64,000 nucleotides of DNA from contig NC_091123.1 of assembly GCF_040183065.1 (NCBI RefSeq), positions 5,940,001-6,004,000 on the forward strand, given 5' to 3'. The notes beneath the pieces were generated by a model, which had not been told where the DNA came from, searched no databases, and worked only from the letters and a program-made list of their open reading frames with translations. The stretch comes from Periplaneta americana. Taxonomy: Eukaryota; Arthropoda; Insecta; Blattodea; Blattidae. Positions 41,920 to 52,575 of this stretch are shown here, piece after piece (within the stretch, counting starts at the first letter, position 1; every line of letters begins with the position of its first letter). The position numbers and the translations under genes are program-made.

Positions 41920-42357
41920 TTTTCTCATTGAAAGAGTAGAAATTGAGAAAACTGTTTCCTATGAAAGTTGTTTGTTTCGAAGAGCTGTATCAACTGGTAC
42001 CCTATTTGACCCCGACTCCCATTTGAAATTTTGAAGTGATACGCCACTGACAATAATTCCTGTTAAGGCTGAGTGATGAAATTAAGCTCAAGTGAAAGTT
42101 CACACGTGCTTTAGTTATAAATATTTTGTCTCGAAAATTTTAATGCACTAGTTTCCGAAATAAATTACTTACAGGTGGTCTGAATCACCCATTGTCTTTT
42201 CGTACGTTTCTCATTGAAAGAGTATGAATTAATAAAACGTTTCCTATGAAATTCGTTTCTTTTGAACAATTTTATCAAATAGACCACGACTCCCATTTGA
42301 AATTTTGAAGTAATACGCCACTGACCCTACTTCCTGTTAAGGCTGATTGATGAAATC

Positions 42358-42613
42358 GTCCACACCTGTGGAGTAACGGTTATCGCGTCTAGCCGCGAAA
42401 CCAGGTGGCCCGAGTTCGATTCCCGGTCGAGACAAGTTACCTGGTTGAGGTTTTTTCCGGGGTTTTCCCTCAACCCAATATGAGCAAATGCTGGGTAACT
42501 TTCGGTGTTGGACCCCGGACTCATTTCACCGGCATTATCACCTTCATCTCATTCAGACTCTAAATAACCTAAGCTGTTGATAAAGCGTCGTAAAATAACC
42601 TACTAAAATAAAA
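42358..42613 (+). mobile_element. SINE-A copy 3, inserted in X copy 2
   Basis: Perfect 12-bp duplication ATTGATGAAATC (42346-42357 and 42614-42625). The tRNA-like head has B box GTTCGATTCCC (about 42414), then CCCTCAACCCAATATGAGCA, CTTTCGGTGTTGGACCCC and the tail TAACCTACTAAAATAAA. Best-preserved plus-strand representative of the family. Confidence 0.95.
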
Positions 42614-42665
42614 ATTGATGAAATCAAGCTCAAGAGCTAGTTCACATGTGATTTAGTTATAAATA

Positions 42666-43325
42666 TTTTTATGCTCGACCATGCCGAAATGTAGTAATTA
42701 TACACCTGGTAGCAGCCCATTAATGGACCTCATTAAACTACACCTATTCATTAAACTTCAGGTGTTCCACCAATCAGAAAACACCATTGTAGCTATATGA
42801 AAGCGCAAGTATCGATTATTCTCGGATATGCAATCGAAAGACAACTAGCGAAACGTCACGGAGGCTAGAAATCCAATACTGCTGCAGAAGGTTATGTTCT
42901 GTTACTATAATAATTAGCGTTAATTGTAAATAATATTCAAATAAATTCAATTTGTCATCTCGTTTTTCAATGTCTAAATCAATTTCAAGGTTATATCAAG
43001 ATTAATGTTTATTTTACTCTCTAGATTATATCGAGGTCAATGACATTTGTTTCTCGGAAAAAATCAATACTTTCACGTCTGCACACATCTCACAATTTAC
43101 GAGATATTGCACAAGGTCAGTTCCGCTCCCCAGTCAGATAAGAATAACATGAATACTTATGAATAATTTCAAGTTAGAAATATGGTCGAGCATAAAAAGT
43201 CGTATGAAACTTGCCTATAATGGTAATTAAGACGCTTGTATGAAAATTATGAAACTCGCTTGCGCTCGTTTCATAAACATGCTCGGTTTTAATTACTACC
43301 ATTATAGGCTCGTTGCATAATGTAC
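42666..43325. mobile_element. MITE-1 copy 2, inserted in X copy 2
   Basis: TA at 42664-42665 and 43326-43327. Near-identical along its 660 bp to 12097-12749, including the TTTTTATGCTCGACCAT subterminal inverted pair and the CCTATAATGGTAATTAAGAC palindrome. It interrupts the ATAAATA/TTGTGTC junction of the X arm. Confidence 0.87.
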
Positions 43326-43400
43326 TATTGTGTCTAAAATTTTAATGCACTAGTTTCCGAAATAAATTACTGCTACGGGTGGTCTGAATCACCCTGTATA

Positions 43401-43479
43401 TGTCGAAAATGAAGCAATGATATTATGAAAGCAATTGTAGACATCGAAGCGACCAAAGAAAATCTTCTCCACACTATTT
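43401..43479 (+). repeat. segment A copy 1
   Basis: TGTCGAAAATGAAGCAATG through AAAGAAAATCTTCTCCACAC; repeated at 44965-45040. Lies directly left of hAT copy 2. Confidence 0.75.
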
Positions 43480-43654
43480 CAGCCGTGGTGAAAAGGCCAT
43501 GGTGCGCCGAGCCACTGTGTAAGCTGCAACGTGCATAGCGCCTATGGAGGGAGGCGGAAAATCGAAGGGGAAGTTAATGTTTAGGACGTGTAACGAAGAA
43601 AGAAATGAACAAGAAAACATAGGACACATTATCACAAACTAAAATTAACTGTCT

Positions 43655-43855
43655 TCAGAATGTCTCTGCGACAGCGTTTCAAAATCAGGAATTATGTCAC
43701 TTACTGCCAGTCGTAGTTGATCACGAAGGTATTTGTCTGTCAGTCGTGATCTAAATTTGGTTTTTACTATTTTCATTGTTGAAATATTTTTTTTTTTTTT
43801 TCCAGAGATTTGAAAAGTTCAATATCTGTCAAGTCCTTACATCTAGCTTTCATTT
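43655..43855 (-). pseudogene. hAT transposase C-terminal remnant (copy 2)
   Basis: Minus strand: KCKDLTDIELFKSL-like, then MKIVKTKFRSRLTDKYLRDQ, LRLAVSDIIPDFETLSQRHS and EDS stop. Here the lysine that became a stop in copy 1 is intact (KTKF), but the upstream frameshift at the LLCDVK/KARCKD point is shared. A poly-T run (about 43787-43801) has replaced the middle segment. Confidence 0.75.
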
Positions 43856-43940
43856 AACGTCACATTGTAAATCTCTGAGTTTAAATTGAAAATCTAACCG
43901 CATTATTCGTACATCTGCTGTAAAAGAATCGACGTACAGA

Positions 43941-43941
43941 G

Positions 43942-44002
<61 letters not shown>

Positions 44003-44003
44003 G

Positions 44004-44046
<43 letters not shown>
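43941..44046 (+). repeat. (AAT)n microsatellite inside hAT copy 2
   Basis: About 33 AAT units with one AAG interruption, at the position where copy 1 has CAT units. Confidence 0.92.
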
Positions 44047-44231
44047 GAATAACAAAACTTAACCTTTTAATGTTTCATCAGTAACATGTAGTAACCTATA
44101 ATGCCGTTTTATGTTATACAACCGTTTTCCTAGTAATATTTGTGAACAAATCATACATTTAATATTTTCATCATATTGTAAACAAAAGAATGCATCCTCC
44201 CATCCTACTTGAAACTTCCGTTTTTTATAGA

Positions 44232-44291
44232 GGTACATTGTATTCCTGGTGTTGTGGAAGAGAAGGCCTGATGGCCTTAACTACACTAGAA

Positions 44292-44329
<38 letters not shown>
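44232..44329 (+). mobile_element. non-LTR 3' end with GAAGGCC hairpin and AAAT tail
   Basis: TATTCCTGGTGTTGTGGAAG, AGAAGGCCTGATGGCCTTAA, CTACACTAGAATAAATAAAT. Extremely short retrotransposed end inserted in hAT copy 2; the uninterrupted hAT word GAGGTACATGGTTTCGAGA is present at 44788. Confidence 0.75.
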
Positions 44330-44331
<2 letters not shown>

Positions 44332-44516
44332 GGTTTCGAGAGAGACATTGCGACGATACGCCACTCGCAGGTCCGAGACAAATACAAATAGAACGGAGTT
44401 TGACTCCAGTGAGTAAGAGGGTGGGGGTTGGGGGAGGTAGGAAGCAAGAGAAATGCATAGCTATCATTGCGAGCCACAATGTGCTCGCGAGTCACATTTT
44501 CGCCACGGCTACTATA

Positions 44517-44757
44517 TTTTTTAGTAGGTTATTTTACGATGCTTTATCAACATCTTAAGTTATTTAGCGTCTGGATGAGATGAAGGTGATAATGCCGGCG
44601 AAATGAGTCCGGGGTTCAGCACCGAAAGTTACGCAACATTTGCTCATATTGGGTTGAGGGAAAACCCCGGAAAAAATCTCAACCAGGTAACTTGCCCCGA
44701 TCGGGAATCGAACCCGGGCTACCTGGTTTTGCAACTAGACGCGCTAACAGGTGTGGA
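44517..44757 (-). mobile_element. SINE-A copy 4, no target duplication
   Basis: Minus-strand SINE-A with B box GGTTCGATTCC (about 44706) and central block CCCTCAACCCAATATGAGC. Left flank is the hAT end, right flank is hAT interior (CCCATCCTACTTG); they do not match each other, so the SINE marks a rearrangement junction. Confidence 0.88.
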
Positions 44758-44959
44758 CCCCATCCTACTTGTAACTTTCGTTTTTGTAGAGGTACATGGT
44801 TTCGAGACAGACATTGTCACGATACGCCACTCGCAGGTCAGAGACAAATACAAATGGAACGGAGTTTGACTGCTGTGAGTGAGAGGGTGGGGGTTGGGGG
44901 AGGTAGGAACGAAGAGAAATGCATAGCTATCATTGCGAGCCACATTTTCACCACGGCTG
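44758..44959 (-). mobile_element. second piece of hAT right end (duplicate)
   Basis: CCATCCTACTTGTAACTTTC through TTTTCACCACGGCTG repeats 44190-44511 without the retroelement insertion. Followed by segment A copy 2. Confidence 0.8.
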
Positions 44960-44964
44960 CTATA

Positions 44965-45040
44965 TGTCGACAATGAAGCAATGGTGATATGAAAGTAATT
45001 GTAGACATCGAAGTGACCAAAGAAAATCTTCTCCACTCTA
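44965..45040 (+). repeat. segment A copy 2
   Basis: TGTCGACAATGAAGCAATGG through AAAGAAAATCTTCTCCACTC; matches 43401-43479. Confidence 0.75.
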
Positions 45041-45663
45041 CTTTGTCCGTCACCAGTGCTGTGGGATCGGTACCTGGAAGACAGACAGTCAGACAGACAA
45101 TGACAGACATTTGGACATGCATTGATAGAAGGAGAATCAGAAACAGACAGACAAAAGCATAGAGACGGACAAAGGGAGTGTCGAAAGTTTATATTTTCTA
45201 CTGGGGTGCTGATAAAGCCAGCTGCTTTATTAAAGTCTCGAATGAGATTCTTCACCGTCAAAACATTTTCCTGTGGCGCGACTCCTTTCCCCTGACTGCC
45301 CTAGTTCATTCTGCCGTGTCTCTATTCTTCGAGCGATATTGCAGCGGTTCGCTACTGGAAGACTTCATTATTGCGATGCGAAGCGTTCCAATGAATCTTC
45401 ACGCTCACTTGTTCGATTCCAGTCAGGAAATATGATTAATCAGACAGCGCGCAGGGGGCGGAATTCTTCCAATTTCCTGTTTCGCGAAACTGCCAGCCGT
45501 ACGTGCGGTCCTGCTCCTTCGAGTTCGCTTCACGACGGAGGCCAAAGCGATGAGAATTCAACCCACACACAACAAATACGTCAAGATGACGCTGATGTTA
45601 CCCGACACTACCCCCACTATTATCAGTATTGCCAACATTACCAGAATTTATATGCATAAACAA
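45041..45663. other. no recognised gene; GC-richer 45,270-45,580
   Basis: Overlapping open frames of 85 and 128 codons (45178-45659) share no motif and no splice pair. Includes GACA-type short repeats at about 45085-45160. Confidence 0.35.
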
Positions 45664-46442
45664 TGTTTGAAAAAACACGGGAATTTTACTTGAAGCAAGT
45701 AAAGAGATAGGTTTGGAAGTAAATCCCGAAAAGACAAAGTATATGATTATGTCTCGTGACCAGAATATTGTACGAAATGGAAATATAAAAAATTGGAGAT
45801 TTATCCTTCGAAGAGGTGGAAAAATTAAAATATCTTGGAGAAACAGTAACAAAGACACTCGGGAGGAAATTAAAAGCAGAATAAATGTGGGAAATGCCTG
45901 TTATTATTCGGTTGAGAAGCTCTTATCACCTAGGCTGCTTTAAAAAAAAAACTGAAAGTTAGAATTTATAGAACAGTTATATTGCCGGTTGTTCTGTATG
46001 GTTGTGAAACTTGGACGCTCACTTTGAGAGAGGAACAGAGATTAAGGGTGTTTGAGAATAAGGTGCTTAGGAAAATATTTGGGACTAAGAGGGACGAAGT
46101 TACAGGAGAATGGAGAAAGTTACACAACGCAGAACTGCACGCATTGTATTCTTCACCTGACATAATTAGGAACATTAAATCCAGACGTTTGAGATGGGCA
46201 GGGCATGTAGCACGTATGGGCGAAGCCAGAAATGCATATAGAGTGTTAGTTGGGAGGCCGGAGGGAAAAAGACCTTTGGGAAGATCGAAACGTAGATGGG
46301 AAGATAATATTAAAATGGATTTCAGGGAGGTGGGATATGATGATAGAGAATGGATTAATCTTGCACAGGATAGGGACCAATGGCGGGCTTATGTGAGGGC
46401 GGCAATGAACCTCCGGGTTCTTTAAAAGCCAGTAAGTAAGTA
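45664..46442 (+). mobile_element. RTE copy R7
   Basis: From [12 protein letters not shown]-like out-of-frame start, then [20 protein letters not shown], a one-base insertion near 45788 and a small deletion near 45850, then intact [20 protein letters not shown] through [50 protein letters not shown], stop and a GTAA stub. Confidence 0.9.
45982..46425 (+). pseudogene. RTE RT C-terminal frame of copy R7
   Basis: 147 open codons covering the region after the thumb, including [20 protein letters not shown] and WRAYVRAAMNLRVL. One of the longest uninterrupted C-terminal frames of this family here, but catalytically incomplete because the YADD part lies upstream out of frame or missing. Confidence 0.8.
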
Positions 46443-46460
46443 AACAATTTTTGAAATGTC

Positions 46461-46785
46461 CCGCACCGTGGCGTTGCGGTCTAAGGCATCCTGCCTAGAA
46501 CTCGCATTACGGAATGCGCGCTGGTTCGAGTCCTCATGAGAGAAGAAATTTTCTCATGAAATTTCGGCCAGTGTATGAGATCGGTGCCCACCGAACATCG
46601 TGATGCACTTGGGGAGCTACGATAGGTAGCGAAATCCGGTTACGAAAGCCAGCTATAACGGCTGGGAGGATCATCGTGCTAACCTCACGATAACTCCATT
46701 CTGGTTGGATGATCGTCCACCTCTGCTTCGGCATGTGGGCGTGAGGACAGCAGCCGGCTTGTCGGTCTGGGCTGTAGCGTCACGG

Positions 46786-46847
<62 letters not shown>
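46461..46847 (+). mobile_element. SINE-D copy 2 with long ATT tail
   Basis: Head CCGCACCGTGGCGTTGCGGT with B box GGTTCGAGTCC (about 46524), body GGAGCTACGATAGGTAGCG and ATGATCGTCCACCTCTGCTT, ending CGTCACGGATT and an ATT tail (46786-46847). No target duplication; the RTE 3' piece that follows begins at the tail. Confidence 0.9.
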
Positions 46848-46848
<1 letters not shown>

Positions 46849-47062
46849 GAGTGTTAGTTGGGAGGCCGGAAGGAAAAGACCTTTAGGAAGGCCGAGACGT
46901 GGATGGGAAGATAATATTAAAATGGATTTGAGGGAGGTGAGATATGATGATAGAGAATGGATTTATCTTTCTCAGGATAGGGACCAATGGCGGGCTTATG
47001 TGAGGGCGGCAATGAACCTCCGGGTTCCTTAAAAGCCAGTAAGTAAGTAAGTAAGTAAGCAA

Positions 47063-47065
<3 letters not shown>
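46847..47065 (+). mobile_element. RTE 3' end (copy R8)
   Basis: GAGTGTTAGTTGGGAGGCCG through RRWEDNIKMDLREV-type coding to GGGTTCCTTAAAAGCCAGTA and a GTAA tail. A one-base loss in GGAAGGAAAAGACC shifts the frame. Confidence 0.85.
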
Positions 47066-47067
<2 letters not shown>

Positions 47068-47100
<33 letters not shown>

Positions 47101-47102
47101 CG
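47068..47102 (+). repeat. (ATT)n microsatellite
   Basis: About 11 ATT units after the RTE R8 tail. Confidence 0.85.
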
Positions 47103-47596
47103 TCGAAAGATGATTTTCGTTATTTTTTAAATTTCTAAGTTCCAAACTTCTTCCGATGTCCCAACCTGATACAAAGTTAACTTCGAAAGTTTTAGTGTAT
47201 GAGTTTCTTCGTAGTTGTATGCTTCAAGGCAGTCAGTTTTCACTTTGTCGTGGGGAGTTCTGCTTTACACGGCGCTTAGGCGCTTGTGCATCTGGGTCGC
47301 ATTAAGCCCATTCTCACACTTTGTGTATATTCTGCGTTTATTGCCCACACCTGCTGCGCTGCGGACCGGCTAAGTAACTTAAGAACAAGAGCCAACCGCC
47401 ACGAGACAATGACGGTAACGATATTGCACAGATTACAGCAACGCCTGCCTGCCTGCCTGCCTGCCTGCACATTCCGAACTGCGACAGTTTCTGCTTTCCA
47501 GCACTGCTCGCTGTTTGGAGAAAACGTTACAGTGATCCTAATAGCAACATAAGTGAGTTCTCAGAACACTTCAACCCATCGCTCTGATTTAGTAAA
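47103..47596. other. no recognised gene; (CTGC)n at 47,445
   Basis: GC-richer at 47,240-47,480 with five CTGC units (TGCCTGCCTGCCTGCCTGC). Open frames on both strands lack motifs. Confidence 0.35.
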
Positions 47597-49750
47597 TGAA
47601 TGGATCGAGAAGTACAATGAATAATGAATGAAAGAATGAATGATAAGAGAGTGAGTGAATGAATGATAAGAGAGTGAGTGAATGAATGATAAGAGAGTGA
47701 GTGAATGAATGATGAGAATGTGTGAATGAATGATAAGAGAGTGAGTGAATAAATGATGAGAGTGTGTGAATGAATGATAAGAGAGTGAGTGAATGAATGA
47801 GAAGAGAGTGAGTGAATGAATGAATGATAAGAGAGTGAGTGAATGAATGATGAGAGAGTGAGTGAATGAATGATAAGAGAATGAGTGAATGAATGATGAG
47901 AGTGAGTGAATGAATGATGAGAGTGAGTGAATGAATGATAAGAGTGAGTGAATTAATGACGAGAATGCGTGAATGAATGATAAGAGTGTGAGTGAATGAA
48001 TGACAAGAGAGTGAGTGAATGAATGACAAGAGAGTGAGTGAATGAATGATGATAGTGAGTGAAAGAATGATAAGAGAGTGAGTGAATGAATTATGAGACA
48101 GTGAGTGAATGAATGATAAGAGAGTGAGTGAATGAATGATAAGAGTGAGTGAATGAATGATGAGAGTGAGTGAATGAATGATAAGAGAGTGAGTGAATGA
48201 ATGATGAGAGTGAGTGAATGAATGATAAAAGAGTGAATGAATGAAACCATGAATGATAAAAGGGGGAATATATGATTTATGAAAAAGTGAATTGAAGAAA
48301 GGGTGAATGAATGAGAAATTAAATGGTAAAAGAGTGAATAAATGAATGATAAAAGAGTGAATAAATTAATGATAAAAGTGAATGAATAAATGAATGATAA
48401 AGGATTCAATAAATTAATGATAAAAGTGAATGAATGGTAAAAGAGTGAATGGTTGAATGAATGAGAAGAGAATGAATGAATGAATGATAATAGAGTGAAT
48501 TAATGAACGAATGATAAGAGTGAATAAATTAATGATAAAAGTAAATGAATGATGAAAGAGCGAATGAACGAATGAAAAAAGAGTGAGTAAATGAACGAAT
48601 GATAAAAGAGTGAATAAATGAATGATAAAAGTGAATGAATGAGGAAAGTGTGAATAAATTAATGATAAAATGGAATGAATAGTAAAAGAGTGAATGATTG
48701 AATGAACGATAAAAGAATGAATGAACCAATGATAAGAGTGAATGAATGAAAAAAGAGTGAATAAATGAATGATAAAAGCGAATGAATGATAAAAGAATGA
48801 ATAAATTAATGATAAAAGAGTGAATGAATGAAAAAAGAGTGAATAAATGCATGATAAAAGTGAATGAATGATAAAAGAATGAATAAATTAATGATAAAAG
48901 AATGAATAAATTAATGATAAAAGAGTGAATGAATGAATAAAGAGCGAGTAAGTGAATGATAAAAGTGAATGAATGAAGAAAGAATGAATAAATTAATGAT
49001 AAAAGAGTGAATGAATGAAAAAAGAGTGAATAAATGCATGATAAAAGTGAATGAATGATAAAAGAATGAATAAATTAATGATAAAAGAATGAATAAATTA
49101 ATGATAAAAGAGTGAATGAATGAATAAAGAGCGAGTAAGTGAATGATAAAAGTGAATGAATGAAGAAATAATGAATAAATTAATGATAAAAGAGTGAATG
49201 AATGAAAAAAGTGTGAATAAGTGAATGATAAAAGTGAATGAATGATAAAAGAATGAATAAATGAATGATAAAAGTGAATGAATGAATGGTAAAGGGGTGA
49301 ATGATTGAATGAATGGTCAGAGTGAATGAATGAAAAAGAGAGAATGAATGAATGATAAAAGAGTGAATGAATGAATAACATAGTGAATGAATGATTTAAT
49401 GAAAAAGTGGATCAAAGAAAGAGTTTCAATGAATGAATTATGAAAGAATGAATTAATTATTTAGTGAAAAATTGAATAAATGAAATAGGAAACGAATGAA
49501 TGAAAGAGTGAATGAATGATTTATTGGAAAAGCGAATGAATGAAATAAGAATCGAGTTAATGAAAGAGTGAATGAAAGAATAAATTAAATGAGGGAATGA
49601 ATGAATGAATGATTTATGAATGAATGACAAAAGTGTGAATGAATGATTTAATGAAATAGTGATTGAATTAATGAAAGAGTGAATGATTGGATAGAGAATA
49701 AATGAAAGAGTGAGTCAATGAGCAAATGGGTAAGTGAATGAATGAATTAA
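47597..49750 (+). repeat. 2.1-kb GAAT-based minisatellite with nested periodicities
   Basis: The left third (to about 48250) is made of a 23-27 bp unit GAGAGTGAGTGAATGAATGA with a TAA linker; the rest of about 40-bp units mixing AAAGAGTGAATAAATTAATG and variants. A block of 187 bp is duplicated almost perfectly (GAATAAATGCATGATAAAAG at 48841 and 49028). Open frames on the minus strand (Ser/His/Ile-rich) are compositional. Confidence 0.95.
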
Positions 49751-50789
49751 AAGGGGAGGCATAAGGAAGTATCGGTTAAGAGATACCTACAGGATGATTA
49801 TGCGAAAATAACCAGGCATTAAACGTTCCACAGCCAATTGGCTACTCTCCTAAAATGAGACAACTCATGTGCATCTTTTTATTTCGTTCTCTTATTTTCC
49901 AAACTTTATTTACTCGACTAGAAACGTCCTAACATTTCTGAAATTTGATATTTGTCTTCACGGCGTAAGAGAAGGTAAAATATACCGGTATGCTCTTACC
50001 CTGTTCGCTGCTCAGAGATATTTTCACTGCAATTCCCACCGACATCCGAGTGTGATGCTAGACCGATCTATATGTATTTATTCCCGCTTGATCCTATGGG
50101 AGCCGGACGGGTTACAGTAATCCTGCACTTGGAGATGCAACACACCTCACGTCTGTGTGCTGCTGGAGACCTATCCACGCTTCTTCCGGCTGTTGCCAGT
50201 CCCGGAACGGTGCGGCGTTCTTCTGGCTGCCGTCAAATTAACGACGACAATAACTCGACTGGCGAAAAACCAGGAGTTTACGTGTCTCAACTACAGCTAG
50301 TACTTGCCGTTAAAACATATACAGGGTGGGTACAAATTCGAGCACAATTCTTACAATGAATCATTAATAAATTGAGACTTGTTTATAAACAAACAACTTA
50401 CCTAATTGTTGAATTGCAAACAAAATTAATAGTCAAACTATCAGATAATAAAAGCGTGCAATTTAGTCAAATCAAAGCCGATCCAGATTCACGTGTTACA
50501 GCTATTACTGTTAAATTTTACTAATCTGAAGGGATAGGCTGTACTCATAGCGGTACGTTCTTGACACCTGAACTACTACGTTAACCCCAGGCTAGGAGCA
50601 AACTCACCCGTACCAGTCGAATGTGCTAAGCTTTAATGCAGGCATCCTTACTTACAGCCATACCTTTTCTCTAGATGCTGCGAATCAGTGATTGAAAAGG
50701 TGATATGAATTTCAGAACGGAGTAGAATTCAGAAGGAATGATGTACATTTCTATAAATAAGGTACCAGGAGAAAATCGAGAAAAACACC
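49751..50789. other. no recognised gene; GC-richer 50,020-50,300
   Basis: A possible unique segment; 95 open codons at 50072-50359 lack motifs and I found no convincing acceptor-donor pair. ACAGGGTGGGTACAAATTCG at 50322 resembles a terminal repeat of a TA-inserting element without a partner. Confidence 0.35.
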
Positions 50790-50953
50790 AACTATGACTG
50801 TGAGTAGTAGCAATAGTGGTAGCAGTAGCAGAAATACTAGTAGTAGTTGCAATAGCAGCATTATTAGAAGAAATAATAGTAGCAGTAACAGCAGAAATAG
50901 TAGTAGAGGTAGTAGTAATAGTAGCAGTAGCAGTAATATTAGCAGTACTAGTA
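50790..50953 (+). repeat. (AGT/AGC)n trinucleotide array, left part
   Basis: AGTAGC, AAT and AGT triplets similar to the 29.9-kb array; target of RTE copy R9; resumes at 51782-51830. Confidence 0.88.
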
Positions 50954-51781
50954 ATACTTACAAATGGCTTTTAAGGAACCCGGAGGTTCAATGCCGTCCT
51001 CACATAAGCTCGCCATTTATCCTTATCCTGTGCAAGATTAAACCAGTCTCTATCATCATATCCCACTTCCCTCAAATCCATTTTAATATGATCCTCCCAC
51101 CTACGTCTCGGCCTCCCTAAAGGTCTTAGTCCCTCCGGTCTCCCAACTAACACTCTATATGCATTTCTGGATTCGCCCATACGTGCTACATGCCCTGCCC
51201 ATCTCAAACGTCTGGATTTAATGTTCCTAATTATGTCAGGCGACGAATAGAATGCGTGCAGTTCTGTGTTGTGTAACTTTCTCCATTCTCCTGTAACTTC
51301 ATCCCTCTTAGCCCCAAATATTTTCCTAAGAACCTTATTCTCAAACACCCTTAATCTCTGTTCCTCTTTCAAAGTGAGAGTTCACGTTTCACAACAATAC
51401 AGAACAACCGGTAATATAACTGTTTTATAATTCCAACTTTCAGATTTTTTGACAGCAGACTAGATGACAAAAGCTTCTCAACCGAATAATAACAGGCATT
51501 TCCCATATTTATTCTGTGTTTAATTTCCTCCCGAGTATCATTTATATTTGTTACTGTTGCTACAAGATATTTGAATTTTTCCACCTCTTCAAAGGATAAA
51601 TATCCAGTTTTTAAGTTTCCATTTCTTACAATATTCTTGTCACGAGACATAATCATATACTTTGTCTTTGCAGGATTTACTTCCAAACCTATCTCTTTAC
51701 TTACTTCAAGTAAAATTTCCGTGTTTTCGCTAATCGTTTGTGGATTTTCTCCTAACATATTCACGTCATCCTCTATAATAT
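50954..51781 (-). mobile_element. RTE copy R9, inserted in a trinucleotide array
   Basis: 13-bp duplication AGCAGTACTAGTA (50941-50953 and 51782-51794). Minus strand: [60 protein letters not shown], a frameshift near 51380, then [20 protein letters not shown] to LREVGYDDRDWFNLAQDKDK and VRTALNLRVP, stop. 5' truncation is exactly at the YADD region. The tail is reduced to one or two GTAA units. Confidence 0.9.
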
Positions 51782-51794
51782 AGCAGTACTAGTA

Positions 51795-52407
51795 GTAGCG
51801 CGAAAGTAATTGTAGCAGTAGTAGTGATACCAGTTAAATTAGTAGGCCCTAGTACAAGTAGTAGTACTAATATTTTATTTAAATATTACTCTTTTAACTG
51901 CAAATATTATTCTGTATTGAAATTCCATGCAAGAAAGAAATGGCAGGCGGCTTTGCGTGGAATCGTCTACCAGGGGCAGAGTTCCTCTAAGTGGCGACAC
52001 AAATTTACTTCGCTCCCTGATAAACCCGAGCCCTTAAAATACATGGCCCTTGGCCGACATAATACCCACAACGCTGCGCCCTTATTCGCCATAAGTATCA
52101 CGATGGGTTTTTGAAATGGAAGGATGTAGTTCGTTCAGGTGCGAATTCAAATCCGAAATAGAACGAACTATAAACAAGTGTCGTGTACCACAGATACACC
52201 TGTACAATATTAAATTCAGTGTTCTGGAACTGTGATCAATTTAATTATGCATCGTGTTATTATTATGTAATGTATCATTAATAATAAACAGGTAGCCACA
52301 GGGTGTACCACATCGAATGTTACAACATTTGAATAAGCATTGCATATCTGATTATGCGATGTGTATGCTGTGGACTAAACTGAAGCAAGTGAAGGGGTAG
52401 ATATATA
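51795..52407. other. no recognised gene
   Basis: AGT triplets to about 51870, then a GC-richer patch at 51,940-52,090 with no motif. Confidence 0.35.
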
Positions 52408-52575
52408 CAGGGCTATTCAAAAAGAAGGAGCAGATTTAAAATATTTATTTCTTCCGAACTACAAAAGATAGAAACACATTTCCAACGTTCCTGGACAGAC
52501 GAAAGTTTAAATTTTGAACAGTACGGGTAGAAGTTCCAATCACGGCCGCATTGGCGCTGTTGATTGTCTAGTAAA

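Larger units (their letters stand above)
40358..42191 (-). mobile_element. element X copy 1: IS630/mariner-type with ~270-bp inverted repeats
   Basis: TA then CAGGGTGATTCAGACCAC at the left; inverted GGTGGTCTGAATCACCC at the right. The arms (about 40358-40640 and 41920-42191) share GAACTTTCACTTGAGCTTGA, GGCGTA(T/A)TAC-like and TTCTCATTGAAAGAG words. The interior holds a minus-strand transposase end and a nested element (40672-41185). Confidence 0.87.
42192..43396 (-). mobile_element. element X copy 2, half element interrupted by SINE-A and MITE-1
   Basis: Only one terminal arm is present: 42192-42357, 42626-42665 and 43328-43396 join into the X right arm, ending GGTGGTCTGAATCACCCTG then TA (43397-43398). 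It lies in direct repeat after copy 1, so tandem duplication or unequal exchange of the arm is possible. Confidence 0.8.
43480..44511 (-). mobile_element. hAT-type element copy 2
   Basis: Starts CAGCCGTGGTGAAAAGG and ends with the inverse TTTCGCCACGGCT(A). Colinear with copy 1 (4486-7062) without the Tc1. An AAT array (43941-44046) replaces the CAT array of copy 1, and a retroelement end is inserted at 44232-44329. Flanks CACTATTT and CTATATTT match only 6 of 8. Confidence 0.85.

Noticed and set aside
45178-45659. Two overlapping frames as host exons
   Set aside because: No acceptor-donor pair encloses them and both frames are open without motifs.
47561-49381. Ser-Phe-Ile-His-Ser-Leu repeat frames (up to 282 codons)
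   Set aside because: Reverse translation of the GAAT minisatellite; adjacent frames are also open.
47597-49750. Repeat-spacer pattern resembling a CRISPR array
   Set aside because: The spacers are variants of the repeat itself, there are no cas genes, and the setting is eukaryotic.
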